In this document: positions 33,103-36,958 of the stretch, in pieces | How positions within the stretch are numbered: the stretch's first letter is position 1 | Layout: each line of letters starts with the position of its first letter | Assembly: GCA_964392455.1 (NCBI GenBank) | Contig: CAYMPG010000016.1 | Coordinates: forward strand, 1 to 36,958 | Direction: 5' to 3' | DNA length: 36,958 nt | DNA from: SFEL01 sp964392455 | GTDB lineage: Bacteria > Bacillota > Clostridia > Christensenellales > CAG-138 | Notes under the pieces: generated by a model | Databases searched by the model: none | Seen by the model: the letters and a program-made list of their open reading frames with translations, nothing else | What the model was told of the DNA's origin: nothing | Position numbers and translations under genes: made by a program

Positions 33103-33204
33103 GCAGTCTAAAGAAAAGAACAAGTGCGAGCAGGCGCCCTTTTAATGTACTTTTTCTCTGTCATGATGTATAATATAAGATAGCTATTGATGGAGGTATC
33201 GCCC

Positions 33205-34311
33205 ATGAAACTGACCGTTGACACACAGGAGCTGAACGCCGTACTGGCGGTGGTATCCAAGGCCCTCAGCGCCAAGTCCACAGTGAGCATACTGGAGGGC
33301 ATATACATGGCCGCTGAAAACTCTGAGCTGCTGCTGCGGTGTACGGATATGTCATTGCAGATAGAGGGCACCATAGGGGCAAATGTGGAAAAGGGCGGCG
33401 CCTGCGTGCTGCCGGGCAGGCTCTTTGCAGACCTGGCCCGCAAGCTCCCCGGTCAGGAAACCTCCTTTATGCTGGAAAAATCCTCCATGAAGGTGGAAAG
33501 CGGCATTGCCACCACCACCATGCAGACGGAAAACGCCAAGGAATATATCAGCATGCCGGATGTGATGAGGGAATTTTCCATCACCATATCCAAGCCTGCC
33601 CTTAAGAATATGATACGCCAGTGCATATTTGCCACGGCTCAGGATGATTCCAAGCCCATACTCAGGGGCGTGCTGCTGGAGCTGGATGGGGATATGCTGA
33701 GCATGGTGGCGCTGGATGGCTACCGCCTTGCCATGCGTAAGGAAAGGGTAAAGGTCAGCGGCCAGTTTATAAACTCGGTGCTGCCTGCAAGGGGGCTCCT
33801 TGAGATAAGCCGCATACTTGACGATAACGATGAGGAAATAAACCTTATCTTCTCCAGAACCCACGTTATGATAGACATGGGCAGCACCCGCATAATCACC
33901 CGCCTTATGGATGGGGAATTCATCCGCTACAGGCAGATACTGCCCACCTCCCACACCACCCGTGTGCGGGCAAACCGGCAGGAGCTTATGGACAGCATAG
34001 ACCGTGTGTCCCTTATGGCAAGGGAGGGCAAGAAAAACCACATCCGCTTCTCCTTTGAGGAAAAGACCCTTACCATCACCGCAAACAGCGAAATCGGCAA
34101 CAGCCGCGAGGTGATAGCAATAGACAGGGTGGGCAGCGATCTTGATATAGCCTTTAACGCCAAGTACTTCAGCGATGTGCTGAAGGTGCTGGATGACGAT
34201 TACGTATCTCTGGAAATGAACAGCAACATCAGCCCCTGCGTGGTGGCGCCGGAGACGGGGGAGGAGTATTATTACCTGATACTGCCTGTGCGGCTGTTCA
34301 CTGCGCCGTAA
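33205..34311 (+). CDS. dnaN: DNA polymerase III sliding clamp (beta subunit) DnaN
   Basis: 368 residues from ATG 33205, with GGAGG eight bases upstream; an upstream ATG (33187) sits before the ribosome binding site. Three clamp domains are recognisable, starting MKLTVDTQELNAVLAVVSKALS, with LEGIYMAAENSELLLRCTD, ARGLLEISRIL and the C-terminal YYYLILPVRL that lines the protein-binding pocket. It forms the ring that holds polymerase III on DNA. In most bacteria dnaA precedes it; here there is a repeat and an aldo/keto reductase instead. A TATAAT at 33169 suggests its own promoter. Confidence 0.95.
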   Translation: MKLTVDTQELNAVLAVVSKALSAKSTVSILEGIYMAAENSELLLRCTDMSLQIEGTIGANVEKGGACVLPGRLFADLARKLPGQETSFMLEKSSMKVESGIATTTMQTENAKEYISMPDVMREFSITISKPALKNMIRQCIFATAQDDSKPILRGVLLELDGDMLSMVALDGYRLAMRKERVKVSGQFINSVLPARGLLEISRILDDNDEEINLIFSRTHVMIDMGSTRIITRLMDGEFIRYRQILPTSHTTRVRANRQELMDSIDRVSLMAREGKKNHIRFSFEEKTLTITANSEIGNSREVIAIDRVGSDLDIAFNAKYFSDVLKVLDDDYVSLEMNSNISPCVVAPETGEEYYYLILPVRLFTAP

Positions 34312-34328
34312 AGATGCAATGCAGATAT

Positions 34329-34356
34329 GGGGGGAAAGGCGGGGTGCTTTTCCCCC
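34329..34356 (+). terminator. Hairpin after dnaN
   Basis: GGGGGAAA (about 34330-34337) pairs with TTTTCCCCC (34348-34356). No T-run follows, so termination may be weak. Confidence 0.5.
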
Positions 34357-34403
34357 TTAAAGCGCCTCGAAAGCATAAAAATAATAATTTTTAAAAAAAG
34401 GCT

Positions 34404-34431
34404 TGCAATGTGCCGGTGTATTATGTATAAT
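34404..34431 (+). promoter_or_regulatory. tRNA-Thr promoter
   Basis: TTGCAA (34404-34409), 16-bp spacer, TATAAT (34426-34431), 17 bp before the tRNA. Consistent with a strong stable-RNA promoter. Confidence 0.8.
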
Positions 34432-34448
34432 ACATACGTTGCGAATTC

Positions 34449-34525
34449 GCTGGTGTAGCTCAGTTGGTAGAGCGCGTCATTGGTAATGACGAGGTTCATG
34501 GGTCCGACTCCCATCACCAGCTCCA
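34449..34525 (+). tRNA. tRNA-Thr (anticodon GGT)
   Basis: The acceptor stem GCTGGTG (34449-34455) pairs with CACCAGC (34515-34521), discriminator T, and CCA is encoded. D arm GCTCAGTTGGTAGAGC, anticodon stem CGTCA/TGACG with loop TTGGTAA (GGT at 34482-34484), T arm ATGGGTCCGACTCCCAT. All four arms pair. It reads ACC and ACT codons. A strong terminator follows. Confidence 0.95.
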
Positions 34526-34566
34526 AACAAAAAACAGACCTGATTTATCAGGTCTGTTTTTTGTTT
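34526..34566 (+). terminator. Terminator of tRNA-Thr
   Basis: Stem of more than 13 bp (34531-34543 with 34548-34560, loop TTTA) extended by A/T pairs, then TTTTTTGTTT. It begins immediately after CCA. Confidence 0.9.
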
Positions 34567-34617
34567 GGATTTGTTAAATGAGGGGAGTCGGAGCCCCGTC
34601 CCGGGGGAACCCCGGGG

Positions 34618-34642
34618 AAAAAGGCAACAGTGTTGCCTTTTT
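34618..34642. terminator. Small bidirectional terminator hairpin
   Basis: AAAAAGGCAAC pairs with GTTGCCTTTTT, loop AGT. It lies between the tRNA terminator and the first tRNA-like fragment. Confidence 0.5.
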
Positions 34643-34669
34643 AGGGGCCGGCCACAGGGCATAAGCCCG

Positions 34670-34724
34670 GCTGCGCCGTGGCAGAGCCCAAGCAGCCGTG
34701 GCTGAAATGGCCTGTGGGATACCA
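34670..34724 (+). repeat. Part of tRNA-like repeat, copy 1, cut by the gap
   Basis: Shares the 55-bp insert (GCTGCGCCGTGGCAGAGCCC onward) with copies 2 and 3, but its 5' side is a different sequence (AGGGCATAAGCCCG). It runs into the N-run at 34725. Confidence 0.6.
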
Positions 34725-34824
34725 NNNNNNNNNNNNNNNNNNNNNNNNNNNNNNNNNNNNNNNNNNNNNNNNNNNNNNNNNNNNNNNNNNNNNNNNNNNN
34801 NNNNNNNNNNNNNNNNNNNNNNNN
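34725..34824. other. Scaffold gap (100 N)
   Basis: Exactly 100 N, the usual placeholder for a gap of unknown length. It lies inside a repeat, which probably broke the assembly. Confidence 0.98.
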
Positions 34825-34906
34825 ACGAGGTTCATGTTAGCTGCGCCGTGGCAGAGCCCAAGCAGCCGTGGCTGAAATGGCCTGTGGGATACCATCACCA
34901 GCTACA
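34825..34906 (+). pseudogene. tRNA-Thr-like 3' fragment with 55-nt insert, copy 2
   Basis: ACGAGGTTCATG (34825-34836) equals the variable and early T-arm part of tRNA-Thr; CCATCACCAGCT (34892-34903) equals the T-arm end and acceptor. Between them, GGTCCGACTC is replaced by about 55 nt with hairpin CAGCC-GT-GGCTG. Its end is CTACA, not CTCCA. The 5' half is hidden in the gap. Confidence 0.65.
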
Positions 34907-34913
34907 GCAAAAG

Positions 34914-34945
34914 CCCCCGAAGCAATGAGGTTTCGGGGGTTTGTT
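34914..34945 (+). terminator. Terminator after tRNA-like copy 2
   Basis: CCCCCGAA (34914-34921) with TTTCGGGGG (34931-34939), loop GCAATGAGG, then TTTGTTTTTTG. The position mirrors the terminator of the intact tRNA. Confidence 0.8.
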
Positions 34946-35027
34946 TTTTGTGGCGGAAGCCCAGTAAGGCAGGGAGCTCAAGGCCGCCGCAAAGCGGCAA
35001 CGCCGAACGACCATGCCGCACTGTGGG

Positions 35028-35113
35028 AATGACGAGGTTCATGTTAGCTGCGCCGTGGCAGAGCCCAAGCAGCCGTGGCTGAAATGACCTGTGGGATGCC
35101 ATCACCAGCTCCA
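35028..35113 (+). pseudogene. tRNA-Thr-like 3' fragment with 55-nt insert, copy 3
   Basis: AATGACGAGGTTCATG (35028-35043) and CCATCACCAGCTCCA (35099-35113) match the intact tRNA on each side of the same 55-nt insert (two base differences from copy 2). Homology continues into AAACAAAAAACAG, the start of the tRNA terminator, so the tRNA locus itself was duplicated. The 5' half of the tRNA is absent. Confidence 0.7.
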
Positions 35114-35142
35114 AACAAAAAACAGGCTCCCATATGTCATCC

Positions 35143-35349
35143 CATTCTTTATCGTATCCCCACCCACGCAAAAAGCTCCACCTGTTGTGGAGCTTTTTGG
35201 AATGGTGCTGTAAAGCAGCTTATTTAATTATATTTATCCAAAACCCTATCCTTTGGTTCATGTGGAAAATCCCTGGATTTTCCACATGATTTCAGGGAGC
35301 TATGTCAAGGCTTCCCATTGACTAATCTATCCTTTAAGGAAAGAAGAAT
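35143..35349 (+). repeat. Family A repeat, copy 12
   Basis: Hairpin AAAAAGCTCCACCTG...GTGGAGCTTTTT, TGCTGTAAAGCAGC, GTGGAAAATCC/GGATTTTCCAC, then TTTAAGGAAAG ending 11 bp from the selA stop, with its outer end toward selA. Confidence 0.85.
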
Positions 35350-35359
35350 ATAATCCTCA

Positions 35360-36751
35360 CTACTCCAGCGCCTTTTTGACCCCCTGAGCTACGGCTTCGA
35401 GGAGGGAATCGTCAATGGTGCGGAGGTCAAGGGCCACCCGGTCATCGTATACACGGCCCACTATGGGCAGGGGCAGCAGCCGCAGCCGCTCCTCAAGGGC
35501 GGCAGTGGAAATGGCGGCGGGCTTTATGGTGACGGCGTGGCTTGCAAGGCGGGCAAGGGGCATGGAGCCGCCGCCCACCTGAGATTCGCAATCCTCCACG
35601 GCAATGGCGGCATTTACGCCGCCGAGCATGGCCATGAGCCTTGCGGCCCGCTCGGCAATGGCATAGGGCGGGCAGGTGAGCATACGCAGCACGGGTATAT
35701 TGGCAATGGCCCGCTCCTCGCTGAGATAATCCTGCAGCGTGAGCTCAAGGGCTCCGGCGGTGAATTTATCTATACGCAGCGCCCTGGTCATGGGGTGCTT
35801 TTTTATTCTGGCAATGTATTCCTTTTTGCCCACTATCATGCCGGCCTGGGGGCCGCCCAGCAGCTTGTCCCCCGAGAAGCACACTATGGATGCCCCCGCC
35901 TGAAGGGATGCCTGCACCGTGGGCTCGTAGGGCAGGCCGTATTTGGACAGGTCTATCAGCACGCCGCTGCCTATGTCCTCAATTACGGGGAGGGAGTATT
36001 TTTCGCCAAGGGCGCACAGCTCCTGTATATCCACGCTTTCAGTAAAGCCCACTATGCGGAAATTACTGGTATGCACCTTTAAAAGGGCGCCGGTGTTTTC
36101 CGTAATGGCGGCCTCATAGTCTGCGGCTCTGGTCTTGTTGGTGGTGCCCACCTCTACCATGTGTGCGCCGCTCTGGGCCATAACATCCGGCACACGGAAC
36201 TTGCCCCCTATCTCCACCAGCTCCCCGCGGGATACGGGTATCTCCCTGCCTGCACCAAGGGCGCAGAGTACAAGGTATACGGCCGCAGCGTTGTTATTTA
36301 CGGCCATGGCGGCCTCTGCGCCGGTAATGCGGCAGAGCAGCTTTTCAAAATGGGAATACCGCTCCCCCCGTGCCCCGGCCTTAAGGTCATATTCAAGATT
36401 TGAATAGCCGGATACCAGGGCCTGCAGCCTGTCTGCATGGGCGGCGGAAATGGGCGCCCTGCCGAGATTTGTGTGGAGGACGGTGCCTGTGCCGTTTATT
36501 ACGGGGCGAAGATCCGGGGTAAAGAGTGATTCTGCCCGGCTGCATATATCCTCAATGAGAGAATCGGTGCGGCGGCGAATGGCCTCCATATCCTCCGATG
36601 AGGCAATATATGCCCGAAGCTCATCGGTGCAGCTTCGGATGCAATCCACCACTATCTCCCGGCCGTAAAGGCCGCAGAGCTCTATGATGGCAGGGTCCTC
36701 CAGCAGGGTATCCACCTTGGGTATATTTCTGAAGCAGGCGTTTTTATCCAT
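35360..36751 (-). CDS. selA: L-seryl-tRNA(Sec) selenium transferase SelA
   Basis: 463 residues from ATG 36751 (GGAGG about five bases upstream). PLP-enzyme fold with the SelA landmarks: INGTGTVLHTNLGRAP (85-100), VNNNAAAVYL, EVGTTNKTR, VIEDIGSGVL and PLP lysine Lys296 in FSGDKLLGGPQAG. It converts Ser-tRNA(Sec) to Sec-tRNA(Sec) using selenophosphate, so the organism probably makes selenoproteins. selB, selD and tRNA-Sec, often next to selA, are not on either side within the window. An extended frame to 36832 has no start logic. Confidence 0.94.
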   Translation of the reverse strand: MDKNACFRNIPKVDTLLEDPAIIELCGLYGREIVVDCIRSCTDELRAYIASSEDMEAIRRRTDSLIEDICSRAESLFTPDLRPVINGTGTVLHTNLGRAPISAAHADRLQALVSGYSNLEYDLKAGARGERYSHFEKLLCRITGAEAAMAVNNNAAAVYLVLCALGAGREIPVSRGELVEIGGKFRVPDVMAQSGAHMVEVGTTNKTRAADYEAAITENTGALLKVHTSNFRIVGFTESVDIQELCALGEKYSLPVIEDIGSGVLIDLSKYGLPYEPTVQASLQAGASIVCFSGDKLLGGPQAGMIVGKKEYIARIKKHPMTRALRIDKFTAGALELTLQDYLSEERAIANIPVLRMLTCPPYAIAERAARLMAMLGGVNAAIAVEDCESQVGGGSMPLARLASHAVTIKPAAISTAALEERLRLLPLPIVGRVYDDRVALDLRTIDDSLLEAVAQGVKKALE

Positions 36752-36823
36752 ATGGGCCTCCGTTTTGCATATATAGAATATTTTACCATATGGAGCTGCT
36801 TTAATCCACCCGCACAAACTCAG

Positions 36824-36958
36824 AAGTGTCATTGTAAGGAGCGAAGTGGCGAGAAAATTTGCACCCTTGCAGGTGTTAATAAGAAAATAAGCAGAGATGA
36901 GCGTATTTGTTCGCTTTGCATGAGATTATCCATACCACCCTCCTCGTCGTCGCGGACT
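36824..36958. repeat. Family D-B repeat, cut by the window end
   Basis: GTGTCATTGTAAGGAGCG (36826) to the B start CGTCGTCGCGGACT (36945). The same D-then-B order occurs at 14006-14290 and, reversed, at 31013-31228. The left 70 bp (36752-36823) is the selA upstream region. Confidence 0.65.

Noticed and set aside
34641..34898. Frames crossing the N-run
   Set aside because: Made of X residues and antisense of tRNA-like repeats.
34449..35113. Array of several intact tRNA genes
   Set aside because: Only the first folds into a full tRNA; the others lack the 5' half and have a 55-nt block in the T-loop.

Overview
The window looks like an origin-proximal stretch of a Bacillota (Firmicutes) chromosome, probably an uncultured Clostridia-like organism of moderate to high GC. 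Reasons: two ParB-family proteins (a Noc-like one and a Spo0J-like one beside Soj/ParA), four copies of the firmicute-type parS site (core TTTCACGTGAAA), several Gram-positive-style lipoproteins, a SleB-type cell-wall hydrolase, strong AGGAGG ribosome binding sites, and WalJ/YycJ, RlmH, MnmE and DnaN close together. I cannot name a species. A run of 100 N (34725-34824) shows this is a scaffold.

Layout. 1-7 kb: noc; an SH3/SleB-like hydrolase lipoprotein; a minus-strand operon of a small lipoprotein, an MBOAT O-acyltransferase and a DHHW/AlgX-like partner; a non-coding array of 168-bp direct repeats with DnaA-box-like words; an L,D-transpeptidase lipoprotein. 8-13.6 kb: a branched-chain amino acid ABC transporter (livJ, then livHMGF), split between livJ and livH by a frameshifted GIY-YIG nuclease gene lying between inverted repeats. 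14.6-19 kb: a DUF815-type ATPase, then murG and a HEAT-repeat/methyltransferase protein. 19-21 kb: two phage structural remnants and a lipoprotein bracketed by parS sites. 21.9-24.9 kb: a split chromate transporter and parAB. 26.1-28.4 kb: an FlK-type thioesterase, a candidate replication origin, walJ and rlmH. 29-37 kb: mnmE, a MerR regulator with a divergent aldo/keto reductase, dnaN, tRNA-Thr with damaged tRNA-like copies around the scaffold gap, and selA.

The main non-coding signal is in 26.60-26.97 kb: about nine DnaA-box-like 9-mers, an AT-rich tract and a run of TAG triplets arranged like the basal unwinding system known from Bacillus subtilis oriC. With parAB and four parS sites 1-6 kb away, this is a strong oriC candidate although dnaA is not in the window.

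The second striking signal is a dense set of dispersed intergenic repeats. One (here family A) carries a terminator-like hairpin and TTTAAA-centred palindromes, and occurs 12 times. Its outer end points toward a gene, mostly within 15 bp of a stop codon. Four intergenic regions are bounded by inverted pairs of family A, three of them with a mosaic of other repeats (B, C, D, E) inside and one empty. No transposase was seen.
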